Part shown: positions 1 through 8,452 of the stretch, piece after piece
Position numbering within the stretch: the stretch's first letter is position 1
Layout of the letters: each line of letters starts with the position of its first letter
Origin: Symmachiella macrocystis
Lineage (GTDB): Bacteria; Planctomycetota; Planctomycetia; Planctomycetales; Planctomycetaceae
Reading direction: 5' to 3'
Assembly: GCF_007860075.1 (NCBI RefSeq)
Contig: NZ_SJPP01000001.1
Coordinates: 3,631,490-3,695,489, forward strand
Length of the DNA stretch: 64,000 nucleotides
Program-made: the position numbers and the translations under genes
The notes under the pieces: model-generated
Database searches by the model: none
Told to the model about the DNA's origin: nothing
What the model saw: the letters and a program-made list of their open reading frames with translations, nothing else

Positions 1-1
1 G

Positions 2-2023
2 GCCGATACGACCGTCTCTCGTGGGTTGGAATTACAATTCCGTACCGAGACCGATTTGGCGGTCAAACGGCAAACGGCACTGGCACTGGCCAAAATTTAC
101 GGTGCCCGCGTTGCCCCGTTGATTGCCAATGCCTTGTATCACGAGGACGCAAACGATGTCTATTACCGCGACGGATTGATTCGTGCGTTGGAGCATACTG
201 GTCGAGCGGGGATTTCTAAGTTCACAGGCTGGTTGCAGTCCGATGATCCAGCAGCGCGGGAAACAGCTGTCCGGGTCTTCGAAGCGCTACGGACACGCGA
301 GGCCGCCCATGAGTTGGCCATCGCCATTGAACACTCCGATAAACTGACGAGTGAGCAACGCATCCGCCTGTTCGCATCCTACCGCAACTATCAACTCAAT
401 CCGCCCATCACAGGCGATGCTGTTGCCAACTGGCTGGAGCAACATCCGGCCGCCGGCGTTGACGAAACTCTGGCGGGCCTCAATGCGGTTTCGCTGGTCG
501 GGGGTGTTGCGCCGGAGCGACTGCAGGCGATGATTCTCAAGCTAATCAACTCCGACGAAGCAGACGTACGGCTGACGGTGATGCAAAGCATTCGTGATCT
601 GGGGCTGATCGCCGCCATCGATGCGCTGGCGGCCAATTTGAAGTCCGAACAAACATCGCTGGAAGAAAAACGGGAAATCCTGAAAACCTTCGGCGCGCTG
701 CGCGCCAATGAAACGATCGGCCTGCTGGTGGAATGGACCGAAAAAGAAGGTCCGCTTCGCGCCGATGCGTTGGAGGCGCTCACCGAAGTCGATTTCCGCC
801 GTGCTTTGGCGGTCTCCAGCGAAACCATCGCCACCACCAAAGATGTGGCCTATCAAGCGGCTGCGATCCGCGTGTTGGGGAGTACCCCGGAACGGGCAAA
901 GTTTGCCGGGACGCTGTATGCGGACCGACGTCTGCCGGTCAGTTTGTTGCCAGTGGTCTCCGAAGCACTCCGCAAACATGCGGACAAGGACCCGCAAGTT
1001 GCCGCTGTCCTCAAACGCGTGCTTGCGGGCGGCTTGGCGTTGTCGTTGGACCCCCAAGAGGTCAAACGCGTCGAAGAGATGGTGGCCACCGTCGGCCGTC
1101 CGCAAAACGGTATGGGAGTATTTTTGGACAAAAATAAGGTCAGTTGCGTCGGTTGCCACTCGTTGGAAGGGGTCGGCGGAAACACCGGGCCTGATCTGAC
1201 CAAGATCTGGGAAACGCACTCGATCCCCAAGATTATGGAATCGATGATCGACCCGTCCAAGGAAATCAAAGAGGGCTATCAAAAGTTCATCGTCGAAACA
1301 GCACAAGGCCGCGTGCATACCGGGTTAAAAGTGCTGGACAACGACCAAGAAGTCGTGATCCGTGATGCGCAGGGCAAGGAGACGCGCATCGCTAAAACCG
1401 ACATCGAGTTTTTAGAGCCGGATGAAAAAAGCTTGATGCCGGACAACGTGATCGCTCTGCTGAACTATCAAGAATTCATCGACCTCGTCGCGTTTCTCAA
1501 AGATCGCGACGCGCAAGAAACATTGCGGACACGCAATTTTCATTGGTGGGTCGCCGGGTTGTATCCGGGCGAATTGGAAACGGCCTATCCGCCGGAGCAA
1601 AATCCCGATCCCCAGCAACCGGTGAACGATGCCGAAGGCAATCCACTTCCATGGCGGTCGACACTCGTCTCGGCCAGCGGCTTATTGGATTTGGGGGCTA
1701 TCTTTGGCGCGCAAGCGGACGTCTCGGCCTATGCGTTGACCTATGTGCATTCCCCTCAGGATCAAGACGCGGTCCTCTCGGTCGGATCGAATGACCAATG
1801 TCGCGTTTGGCTCAACGGAAAATTGGTTCACAAGCAAACGGCCGGCCGCACGGCACGCCCGGACCAGGACAAAGTCAGCATTCGCCTCAAACAAGGTTGG
1901 AATCCGATCTTGGCGAAAATCGTCAACGAAGGGGGCGCGCATCAGTTCTATATGAAAATTCTCGGCCCCCGCGATATCCGCTTCAACCGCGAACCCAAAT
2001 TTCCTGAACCGGCTGCGAAGTGA
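2..2023 (+). CDS. HEAT-repeat protein with C-terminal CxxCH heme domain (5' partial)
   Basis: The frame is open to the left window edge, so the N-terminus lies outside; the first in-window start-like codon (TTG at 26) is not convincing. The N-terminal two thirds are Ala/Leu-rich helical repeats of HEAT type. A single heme motif, SCVGCH, lies at 1142-1159, followed by GPDLTKI and a conserved tail ending in VAFLKDRD. This is the arrangement of the Pirellula/Verrucomicrobium heme-binding domain (TIGR02603-like). The last ~150 residues look like a PA14/carbohydrate-binding-type module (WLNGKLVHKQ, GWNPILAKI). By family, such proteins are exported c-type cytochromes thought to pass electrons from extracellular dehydrogenases; the substrate is unknown. 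A related heme domain ends the gene at the other window edge. Confidence 0.85.
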   Translation, partial: ADTTVSRGLELQFRTETDLAVKRQTALALAKIYGARVAPLIANALYHEDANDVYYRDGLIRALEHTGRAGISKFTGWLQSDDPAARETAVRVFEALRTREAAHELAIAIEHSDKLTSEQRIRLFASYRNYQLNPPITGDAVANWLEQHPAAGVDETLAGLNAVSLVGGVAPERLQAMILKLINSDEADVRLTVMQSIRDLGLIAAIDALAANLKSEQTSLEEKREILKTFGALRANETIGLLVEWTEKEGPLRADALEALTEVDFRRALAVSSETIATTKDVAYQAAAIRVLGSTPERAKFAGTLYADRRLPVSLLPVVSEALRKHADKDPQVAAVLKRVLAGGLALSLDPQEVKRVEEMVATVGRPQNGMGVFLDKNKVSCVGCHSLEGVGGNTGPDLTKIWETHSIPKIMESMIDPSKEIKEGYQKFIVETAQGRVHTGLKVLDNDQEVVIRDAQGKETRIAKTDIEFLEPDEKSLMPDNVIALLNYQEFIDLVAFLKDRDAQETLRTRNFHWWVAGLYPGELETAYPPEQNPDPQQPVNDAEGNPLPWRSTLVSASGLLDLGAIFGAQADVSAYALTYVHSPQDQDAVLSVGSNDQCRVWLNGKLVHKQTAGRTARPDQDKVSIRLKQGWNPILAKIVNEGGAHQFYMKILGPRDIRFNREPKFPEPAAK

Positions 2024-2128
2024 GTCTGCTTTTTCTCGCTTTCCATCAGGGGAATTGGACGGATTTTTGGGCCACCGAGAAAACACAGATTGAACACTGA
2101 GAAAAACTTTGTATCGTTAATGTCACGG

Positions 2129-2146
2129 AGTCATTTCTAAATGACT
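2129..2146. repeat. Perfect 8+2+8 palindrome
   Basis: AGTCATTT and AAATGACT flank a CT centre. The spacer is too short for a stable hairpin loop and there is no T-tract, so a protein-binding site is more likely than a terminator. No other copy was noticed in the window. Confidence 0.4.
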
Positions 2147-2242
2147 TGCTGTTCAACATTTCATTTCTCGTACAACTAGCTGGCATATTTGATGGTTCGT
2201 CACGTCAGCGCTCGATGTCTCGGTCGTGCCGTGTTCGGTCTG

Positions 2243-2276
2243 CCCTACCGCCCCTGACTGCAAGCAGTCAGTAGGG
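2243..2276. repeat. Palindromic intergenic repeat, copy 1 (GCAAGCAGTCA core)
   Basis: Inner arms CTGACTGC and GCAGTCAG (2254-2271, AA centre) are framed by outer arms CCCTAC (2243-2248) and GTAGGG (2271-2276). The core resembles the palindrome at 26869-26892 (shared GCAAGCAGTCA), which suggests a dispersed extragenic repeat family. Confidence 0.45.
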
Positions 2277-2441
2277 AGGTCTGCCGGGTCACGGTTTCAA
2301 ATCCATTTTTGATCTGTGTTCAATCCGCGGTGATGTGAACCGTCTCAATAGTTGATGCGACATTCACCACGGTCTGGATATCCTGTTGCCTGTTTTCAGA
2401 CGCCGAGTTCCGCCACATCTCTTTACATCGGGAGTTCTCCC

Positions 2442-3485
2442 ATGTTGCTGATCGTTTCACGGTCGTGCAGTTGGCTGGCCGTTTTGTGGATTGTGTTGGC
2501 AAATTCTTCGTTCGTCTCGGCCTATGAACCAGCCGACCCGCCGGAATTCGCCCCCTGGCTGCAACCACAGGAGTGGGAACGCGATACCAAGGGGCCGATC
2601 ATCGAACTTGGCGAACAAGACGCGTTTGACGACATGCATGTCTTCGCACCATGCGTCGCGCTGGAGGAGGGGCAGTACCGCATGTGGTATGCCGGATCGC
2701 AGGGCAAGGTCTCCAAACGGGTTTTCCGATTGGGGCTGGCCAGCTCCAAAGATGGCCGCACCTTTGAAAAACATCCTGGCAATCCTGTCTTTGAATTCGG
2801 CGACGGCGAATCCTCGATACTCACACCGACGCTCTTGCGCTATGCAGATGGTTCGGTACTCCGCGAAGACGGAAAATTGCGGATGTGGTTTAGCGCCAGT
2901 CATCTATTTGGAAAGAGCGTACACAATTTGCACGAAACCCAAAGTCACGACGGCATCCAGTGGTCGCCCCCCAGCGATCCACAACTGAGCGGCGTTTATG
3001 CCCCCACGATCCTGAAGATCGACGATACCTATCAGATGTGGTACACCGACGTCTCCGCGGAACCTTGGAAAATTCGGCATGCGCAAAGCAACGACGGCCA
3101 AGAGTGGAAAGAGACCAAAGAGGCGGTGCTGCGAATTGGGCAAAAATGGGAACAAGGGCGGTTGTTCTATCCGACCGTGATCAAGTCGGGCGATTTGTAC
3201 TTGATGTGGTACGGTAGTTATTGGTCCGCCTTCGAGGGGAAGACCGCGATCGGTTTTGCGGTGAGCAGCGACGGCATCAACTGGGAGAAGAATCCGCACA
3301 ACCCTGTCTTCCGTCCCGATCCTTCGCGCGAATGGGAATCGCACTACACGACCAGCCAATCGATACGGCAATTACCCGATGGGAGTTGGCGGATCTGGTA
3401 TGCCAGTCGCCAAAAACCACCGTTTCGCCACAAATACTTTGCTATTGGCACAGCACGCTGGCAGGGGATCGCGCCGGCGCAATAG
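2442..3485 (+). CDS. Secreted five-bladed beta-propeller protein (glycosidase-like, GH32/43/130 fold)
   Basis: I start at ATG 2442 because GGAG at 2431-2434 lies 7 bases upstream and the protein then begins with a signal peptide (hydrophobic stretch to about residue 28, SSFVSA cleavage context). The frame is open upstream to 2352 but lacks a ribosome site there. The mature 320 residues contain repeated blades with MWYAG, MWYTD and MWYGS strands, each followed by a SSDG/SNDG turn and a W, and two copies of NPVF. This is typical of the five-bladed propeller of arabinanase/invertase-like enzymes. By analogy it would bind or cleave an extracellular glycan, but catalytic acids cannot be assigned by eye. 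Confidence 0.75.
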   Translation: MLLIVSRSCSWLAVLWIVLANSSFVSAYEPADPPEFAPWLQPQEWERDTKGPIIELGEQDAFDDMHVFAPCVALEEGQYRMWYAGSQGKVSKRVFRLGLASSKDGRTFEKHPGNPVFEFGDGESSILTPTLLRYADGSVLREDGKLRMWFSASHLFGKSVHNLHETQSHDGIQWSPPSDPQLSGVYAPTILKIDDTYQMWYTDVSAEPWKIRHAQSNDGQEWKETKEAVLRIGQKWEQGRLFYPTVIKSGDLYLMWYGSYWSAFEGKTAIGFAVSSDGINWEKNPHNPVFRPDPSREWESHYTTSQSIRQLPDGSWRIWYASRQKPPFRHKYFAIGTARWQGIAPAQ

Positions 3486-3610
3486 ATTGCCGCCCGCTCT
3501 GACAGTTTCTGATTGCATGCGCGGAGCGGCGCCGTAGAATGGAGTCAGAGGGGGATTGATCGATCAAGCGGATCCATGCCCTGGCTTAGCATCTAGGCGA
3601 GATCCGGTTT

Positions 3611-4738
3611 ATGAATTCCAAGTACGCAATTATCACTTGCCTCATCGCCGGATGTCTCCCCGCGCCGCTATTTGCCGACGTCATCGTATTGACGAATCGC
3701 ACGAGCGAAGCAGTCTCGTTCCAGGTCAAACACCAAGCCGGACAGAAGTCGTCTTACACAATTCCGGTGAAGGAGTTGGTCTCGATTCCCGTAACAGCGG
3801 CGGTGGAAATCCAATTCGGTTCTGAGGACGCCTCTCAGATTTTGCAGGTGGAACCGAATAGCGTTTGTTTTTTTCACCAACGCGATCAGGAACTACTGGA
3901 ACTGAATCGCATTGGGTTTGCCGCGGACGTGGCAAACAAGGCCGTTGTGGATGACACGGACTCGAAACGGCAGGATACGGCGCCGCCTAAAAATGATAGC
4001 GATCCTCCGAATACGAAGATCTGCACGATTCCGGTGAAACTATTTGTGGACGATGAAGAGCCGTTTGTGCGTAAGCTCTGGGAGGCGCGTCTCCGTGCGC
4101 GGCTGGAGCGGGCCTCTAAAATCTTCGAGCAACATTGCCGTGTGCGGTTCGAAGTCGTGGGCGTCGATACCTGGGATTCCAATAACGAGGTGCGACAGTT
4201 TACAAAAATGTTGGCCGAATTCGAGCGGGAATCTCGCGTTGAACCGGCGGCTTTGGCGATCGGCTTTAGCAGCCAGCGCCGCATCCTGCAGCAGCGAACT
4301 CGGTTAGGAGGGACCTTCGCGCCGCTGCGGCAGCATATCCTCATTCGGGAATGGTCAAAAAACATGGGCGAAGCAGAACGACTGGAAGTCCTGCTACACG
4401 AGTTGGGACACTATCTAGGAGCGACGCACAGTCCGGAAAAAGATTCGGCCATGCGGCCCCAATTGAATGACGGCAAGGCGAACTTGCGGTCATTTCGGCT
4501 AGGCTTTGATCCGGTCAATACGCTGGTCATGTGCTTGGTCGGCGACGAAATCCGCGAACACAACGTCCGCTATTTGCACGAACTGACACCGAAAACAAGG
4601 CAACAGCTACAATCGATTTACCGCGAAATCATTAAGATCACGCCCGACGAACCGGCTACCGTGCGTATGTTGCAATTGCTTGGTGCGGGGACACCGGGTA
4701 AACCGTCCGCACCGAAATCGAGTACGGTTCCGAAATAG
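3611..4738 (+). CDS. Secreted matrixin-like zinc metalloprotease
   Basis: Begins with a signal peptide (MNSKYAIITCLIAG, cleavage near LFADV). The C-terminal half carries HELGHYLGATH at residues 263-273, the HExxHxxGxxH zinc motif of metzincins such as matrixins (M10). The expected Met-turn may be SAMRPQ about 10 residues later. The N-terminal ~130 residues are an unassigned beta-rich region rich in Ser/Thr/Val. Family knowledge supports peptide hydrolysis outside the cytoplasm; the substrate is unknown. No operon partner is close: gaps on both sides exceed 100 bases. Confidence 0.75.
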   Translation: MNSKYAIITCLIAGCLPAPLFADVIVLTNRTSEAVSFQVKHQAGQKSSYTIPVKELVSIPVTAAVEIQFGSEDASQILQVEPNSVCFFHQRDQELLELNRIGFAADVANKAVVDDTDSKRQDTAPPKNDSDPPNTKICTIPVKLFVDDEEPFVRKLWEARLRARLERASKIFEQHCRVRFEVVGVDTWDSNNEVRQFTKMLAEFERESRVEPAALAIGFSSQRRILQQRTRLGGTFAPLRQHILIREWSKNMGEAERLEVLLHELGHYLGATHSPEKDSAMRPQLNDGKANLRSFRLGFDPVNTLVMCLVGDEIREHNVRYLHELTPKTRQQLQSIYREIIKITPDEPATVRMLQLLGAGTPGKPSAPKSSTVPK

Positions 4739-4852
4739 TCACACGGACCGGACGGCATGCCGCCGTGTGAAGGGCGTCACAAAGTCAGTACCTGCGGATG
4801 ATCACTATTGATTGTCCCTCTCAGCATTCACAGCGAATAGGAAACAGCAGTT

Positions 4853-5740
4853 ATGAAGAACTTCCTGGGAGGAGTCTTGGTTTTGATGGGGATTTCATTG
4901 ACGGCACAGGGGGCGGAGTTCGGCGAAGATGGCTATGCGGATTCCGACGGAGTCAAAATCCATTATGTCACCATGGGCAAAGGGCCGTTGGTTGTAATGA
5001 TCCATGGGTTTCCCGACTACTGGTATACATGGCGGAAACAGATGCCGGTCTTGGCTCAAGACTTTCAAGTCGTGGCCATCGATCAACGAGGCTACAACAA
5101 GAGCGATCAGCCTGAGGGTGTCGAGAATTACACGGCCGACAAACTCGTCGGCGATGTCCGCGCGGTCATCGAACATTTAGGAAAAGAGAAGGCAATCGTG
5201 GTGGGGCACGACTGGGGCGGAATGGTGGCATGGATGTTTGCCATGACCCATCCTGAGATGCTAGATAAATTGGTGATCCTCAACTTGCCGCACCCCCAAG
5301 GACTGATGCGCGAATTGCGCGACAATCCCGACCAGCACAAGAGCAGCGCATACGCCCGGAACTTTCAAAAGCGGGGTGCCGCCGCTGCGCTGACCCCCGA
5401 AGCGCTGGCCGCATGGGTCAAGGATCCTGAAGACCGCAAGAAGTACGTCTCCGCATTTCAGCGTTCCTCGATTGAAGGTATGTTGAATTATTATAAGGCC
5501 AACTACCCCCGCGCACCGTACGACGACAGCGAACGGACCTACCCCAAGATTCAAAGCCCGGTGCTGATGTTTCATGGCCTGGATGATTGGGCGTTGTTGC
5601 CAGGGGCGCTGAATGACACCTGGCAATGGGTCGACAAGGACCTCACCTTGATCACGGTCCCAGGCGCGGGGCATTTCATCCAACAAGACAAGCCTGATCT
5701 AGTCACCAAGCGAATGCACGCATGGTTGACTGAGGAGTAG
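4853..5740 (+). CDS. Secreted alpha/beta hydrolase, epoxide hydrolase-like
   Basis: 295 residues with a probable signal peptide (residues 1-21, ending TAQGA). The oxyanion motif HGFPDYW is at residues 51-57. The nucleophile elbow GHDWGG puts Asp120 where epoxide hydrolases and haloalkane dehalogenases have their nucleophile. His274 (GAGHF) is the likely base, and Asp244/245 (GLDDW) sits at the usual acid position. An Asp nucleophile with HGFPxxWYxW favours an epoxide hydrolase rather than an esterase. The export signal is less usual for this family, whose members are mostly cytoplasmic. Stand-alone gene. Confidence 0.8.
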   Translation: MKNFLGGVLVLMGISLTAQGAEFGEDGYADSDGVKIHYVTMGKGPLVVMIHGFPDYWYTWRKQMPVLAQDFQVVAIDQRGYNKSDQPEGVENYTADKLVGDVRAVIEHLGKEKAIVVGHDWGGMVAWMFAMTHPEMLDKLVILNLPHPQGLMRELRDNPDQHKSSAYARNFQKRGAAAALTPEALAAWVKDPEDRKKYVSAFQRSSIEGMLNYYKANYPRAPYDDSERTYPKIQSPVLMFHGLDDWALLPGALNDTWQWVDKDLTLITVPGAGHFIQQDKPDLVTKRMHAWLTEE

Positions 5741-5860
5741 AGTTCTTGGAATCTTTGTATGATTTTCTCAAAAACTGGAAGTCATATTAGGGTTTTCCTT
5801 GACAAACGCCCCTAAAATGAACATCCTGCAAGATGTGCCTCTTCCCATCTTTTAGAAAAC

Positions 5861-5878
5861 CAACCGACTGGTCGGTTG
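5861..5878. promoter_or_regulatory. TetR-like operator palindrome upstream of the DUF1559 gene
   Basis: CAACCGAC and GTCGGTTG are perfect 8-base arms around a TG centre, 78 bases before the DUF1559 start codon. The ACCGAC..GTCGGT form is common for operators of TetR-family repressors. The two-base centre and lack of a T-tract argue against a terminator for the preceding hydrolase gene. No TetR gene is present in the window, so the regulator is unknown. Confidence 0.4.
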
Positions 5879-5955
5879 TTACTCTGCAGTTCTGTGCGTA
5901 TTCACGCTATTCATTTTTCTCCCGTTTCCGTCATATTGCATGAAGGAGTTTGCCC

Positions 5956-7038
5956 ATGGCAACGCGACGTAGATCTGGTTTTACACTGATTGAGTTGTTG
6001 GTCGTCATTGCGATTATTGCGATTCTGATCGCTTTATTGTTGCCCGCCGTACAGCAAGCGCGCGAAGCCGCTCGCCGAACGCAGTGTCGCAACAATCTGA
6101 AGCAGATCGGTCTGGCATTTCACAATTACCACGATGTCTATTTGACCTTCCCGCAGACCTACCTTTCGAATGCCGACCTAACCGCAGGGACCGTGACTCC
6201 TTTGCCCGGATCAATGACTTGGCCTGCCGCTTTGTTGCCTTACATCGATCAAGGCAACGTTTACAAAGCAGTCAAAGCTGCTGGCGGTGTCCTGGATGAC
6301 GTAGATGCTGCCGCTGCTGGTAGTCTCGTGGCCCAATCCACGGCAATACCGGGCTTCATCTGCCCGTCAGCGCCGCATTCTGCCAACGTGCTCACCGGCG
6401 GTGGTCCCTCCAATCCGCCCATTCCGGCTGTTGGTATTCCCTCAACGAATACTCAAACGGGCGGCGTTTGCGACTACATTACGATCATTGACCTCGACGG
6501 CGACGTTGAGGCAAATCATCAGGCGCTCTACCCGGGGGCCAACACCGCAGGAGCAATCCGCGGCGCTTTGTACCTTGTTGACGTCGGAGCCGGACCGATG
6601 GTTGCTATCAACAACAATGACGGTAACCGGATTCGTGACATGGTCGACGGAACTTCCAATACGTACTTCGTTCACGAACACGCAAATCGCGAACAAGGTT
6701 ATACCGACGGTAAGGCCGATACGTTTGCCAACTCGAGTGTCGGCAGTAACGGTGGGATTTGGGTCAGCGCCTTTACGGGATCTGCCTTTGCCACCGGGAC
6801 CCCGTTTAATTCGTTTGGTCTCATCGATAATGGTGTGCAAAACAGTGGACCGTGTGTGATCAACTGCACCAACGCCGTCGATGCACAGTCGGACGTTGCT
6901 GGACCTTATTCGTTCCACACCGGGGCGACACTCACTTTGCTGGGTGATGGTTCAGTCCAATCCACCAGTGAGAGCATCGACACCACTGTGTGGGCTGCTC
7001 AGAATACCCGTGCCGGTGGCGAAATCGTGAATCAATAA
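5956..7038 (+). CDS. DUF1559 prepilin-like protein (H-X9-DG type)
   Basis: ATG 5956 is chosen because AAGGAG (5943-5948) sits 7 bases upstream. The N-terminus has the type IV prepilin/pseudopilin cleavage motif [10 protein letters not shown] followed by a hydrophobic helix and [12 protein letters not shown]. The body continues with [17 protein letters not shown]. The C-terminus contains [16 protein letters not shown], the His-x9-AspGly signature of this planctomycete-expanded family. By family it is a membrane-anchored pseudopilin-like protein; its actual function is unknown. Paralogues are normally numerous in planctomycete genomes. A strong terminator follows at 7069 and a small lipoprotein gene lies downstream, a common pairing for this family. 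Confidence 0.92.
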   Translation: MATRRRSGFTLIELLVVIAIIAILIALLLPAVQQAREAARRTQCRNNLKQIGLAFHNYHDVYLTFPQTYLSNADLTAGTVTPLPGSMTWPAALLPYIDQGNVYKAVKAAGGVLDDVDAAAAGSLVAQSTAIPGFICPSAPHSANVLTGGGPSNPPIPAVGIPSTNTQTGGVCDYITIIDLDGDVEANHQALYPGANTAGAIRGALYLVDVGAGPMVAINNNDGNRIRDMVDGTSNTYFVHEHANREQGYTDGKADTFANSSVGSNGGIWVSAFTGSAFATGTPFNSFGLIDNGVQNSGPCVINCTNAVDAQSDVAGPYSFHTGATLTLLGDGSVQSTSESIDTTVWAAQNTRAGGEIVNQ

Positions 7039-7068
7039 TGGTTCTCTGCATTGCTACTGAGAATAAGA

Positions 7069-7105
7069 CCAACCGTGACTCTTTCACGGTTGGGCTTTTC
7101 TTTTC
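7069..7105 (+). terminator. Rho-independent terminator after the DUF1559 gene
   Basis: Perfect 10-base stem CCAACCGTGA / TCACGGTTGG with a 5-base loop, followed by GCTTTTCTTTTCT. It lies 30 bases after the DUF1559 stop codon, so the downstream lipoprotein is probably transcribed by partial read-through or its own promoter. Confidence 0.85.
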
Positions 7106-7219
7106 TATCGAGAGTTTGGCCCGCCGAATCAAAAGCGTGCGTTGTTTCTTGCCTTTTTATTTGACGGCCAGCGAATGAATTCACTGTGTCCGTCGACCAC
7201 CTCGGGAGATCAAGAAATC

Positions 7220-7693
7220 GTGAACAAGATGGAATCGGTGCCGTTTGGACCGTTGAGACTATTTAGTACTGTTGCAGTTTTGTGCTTACTAACCACGGGT
7301 TGTTCCAGTGCACGAACGCCGGAAAACGAGAAAGAAGTCGTGCCAGTCACCGGCATCGTTCATGTGGACGGGGCACCACTGGCCGGCATCGAGATCAGTT
7401 TCCATGCTGAAGAAAAGGCAACCAGTCACCGAATCTTTCCCAAAGCCACTACGGATGCGGACGGTAAATTCCAAGCATGGAGCTATCGCAAAGACGACGG
7501 ACTTACCGCCGGTAATTACACGCTGACGTTTATCGACCATAGCGGCCCCAACCAACCGTTCCAAAGAGCGAGTGACAAGCCGGATCTCTTCAAGAAGAAA
7601 TATACCAATCCCAAGAAGTCGGAATTCACGTTAGTCGTTCCCGAGGGTGGCGAACCGATCGACATGGGCATCATTGCATTGACGCGTCCCTGA
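7220..7693 (+). CDS. Small lipoprotein with carboxypeptidase-regulatory-like fold
   Basis: The frame opens at 7142, but the likely start is GTG 7220 (GGGAG 11 bases upstream) or ATG 7229. Either places a hydrophobic signal ending in the lipobox LTTGC, so the mature protein is lipid-anchored. The body (VTGIVHVDGAPLAG, then TDADGKFQAW and GLTAGNYTLTF) matches the beta-sandwich of carboxypeptidase regulatory-like/transthyretin-like domains. It follows the DUF1559 gene, a recurrent planctomycete pairing of unknown purpose. Start choice is uncertain by up to 18 codons (ATG 7175 is also possible). Confidence 0.75.
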   Translation: MNKMESVPFGPLRLFSTVAVLCLLTTGCSSARTPENEKEVVPVTGIVHVDGAPLAGIEISFHAEEKATSHRIFPKATTDADGKFQAWSYRKDDGLTAGNYTLTFIDHSGPNQPFQRASDKPDLFKKKYTNPKKSEFTLVVPEGGEPIDMGIIALTRP

Positions 7694-7807
7694 ATTGATA
7701 CGCTGAGCAGGACACGATTAGTCGAGTACAGACGAGATCTACAAGTGTTGTTTCGCGATCGACGGCTGGTGACTTAGCCGTGTAAAGTCCAGATATGTAA
7801 AGCAGCC

Positions 7808-7843
7808 AAAACTCCGGAGCGTAGTCGCCTCCGGAGTTTTTTT
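7808..7843 (+). terminator. Rho-independent terminator (also usable on the other strand)
   Basis: AAAACTCCGGAG and CTCCGGAGTTTT form a 12-base stem with a 9-base loop, followed by more T (seven in a row in total). It lies between the convergent lipoprotein and universal stress protein genes. On the minus strand only about four T follow the stem. Confidence 0.85.
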
Positions 7844-7915
7844 CGAAAAATCTCAATAGGCCCGCGCGGCAAGCAGGATGCGCAGCGACTGTAGTGAAAT
7901 ACAGCAAGGCTGTGG

Positions 7916-8374
7916 TTAGGGCATGATGAATTCATGCCCAGCAGGCCGAATAGTCATGACGGGGCAGTGCGCCTTTTGGACGACCCGCTCCGCTACGCTA
8001 CCGACTAGCAAGTGCGAAATCGGCCCCCAACCGTGTGTTCCCATGATGATGAGATCGATATCGACTTCGTCGGCATAACGAATGATCTCGACAAACGGGC
8101 GACCTTCGCGCATTTCGCGGACAATCGTCCGTCCCGCAGCCCAGTCGTCGGTCGCGATTTTATGCAATTTACGTTTTGCCGCGGGCTGCATATCCAACAT
8201 CAAATCGCCCGGCGGCAGAAAACTCATGCCATGCTCTAGCGACATTTGGTGCGAGACATGGATGATATGCAATTCGGCATCAAACAGTTCTGTAAACTCG
8301 CGCGCATATTGCAGTGCGTGTTCGCTGTTCTCGCTGAAATCCGTCGGCAGTAATATTTTCTTTAGGTTGATCAT
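7916..8374 (-). CDS. Universal stress protein (UspA family)
   Basis: Start at ATG 8374 (GGGGA 7-8 bases upstream) rather than the upstream in-frame ATG at 8413; this gives MINLKKILLPTDFS, the canonical UspA N-terminus, and 152 residues. The C-terminus carries GTHGWGPISHLLVGS, matching the G-x2-G-x9-G-S ATP-binding motif, then VAERVVQKAHCPVMTI. Such proteins are cytoplasmic, bind ATP and accumulate under starvation or stress; the client is unknown. Single-gene unit, convergent with the lipoprotein gene and separated by a terminator. Confidence 0.92.
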   Translation of the reverse strand: MINLKKILLPTDFSENSEHALQYAREFTELFDAELHIIHVSHQMSLEHGMSFLPPGDLMLDMQPAAKRKLHKIATDDWAAGRTIVREMREGRPFVEIIRYADEVDIDLIIMGTHGWGPISHLLVGSVAERVVQKAHCPVMTIRPAGHEFIMP

Positions 8375-8452
8375 CCTGATTCCCCAGCCTTGGGCATCAC
8401 GCAATTTCGGCACGCGTTCTCGCGGTTTGGATCACGCTGCCACAAAACAGCG

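Larger units (their letters stand above)
2024..2441. other. Intergenic region with two short palindromes
   Basis: A 418-base gap between the heme protein and the next gene. It holds two perfect inverted repeats (2129-2146 and 2254-2271, listed separately). I see no ORF with a credible ribosome site and no clear terminator with a T-tract. The promoter of the downstream gene must lie here, but I cannot place it. Confidence 0.6.

Noticed and set aside
542-1318. Long open frame on the minus strand (258 codons)
   Set aside because: Fully antisense to the HEAT/heme gene, no ribosome site and no recognisable motif; a codon-structure shadow.
5799-5804. TTGACA upstream of the DUF1559 gene as a -35 box
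   Set aside because: No -10 hexamer occurs at the required 16-18 base spacing (TAAAAT is too close).
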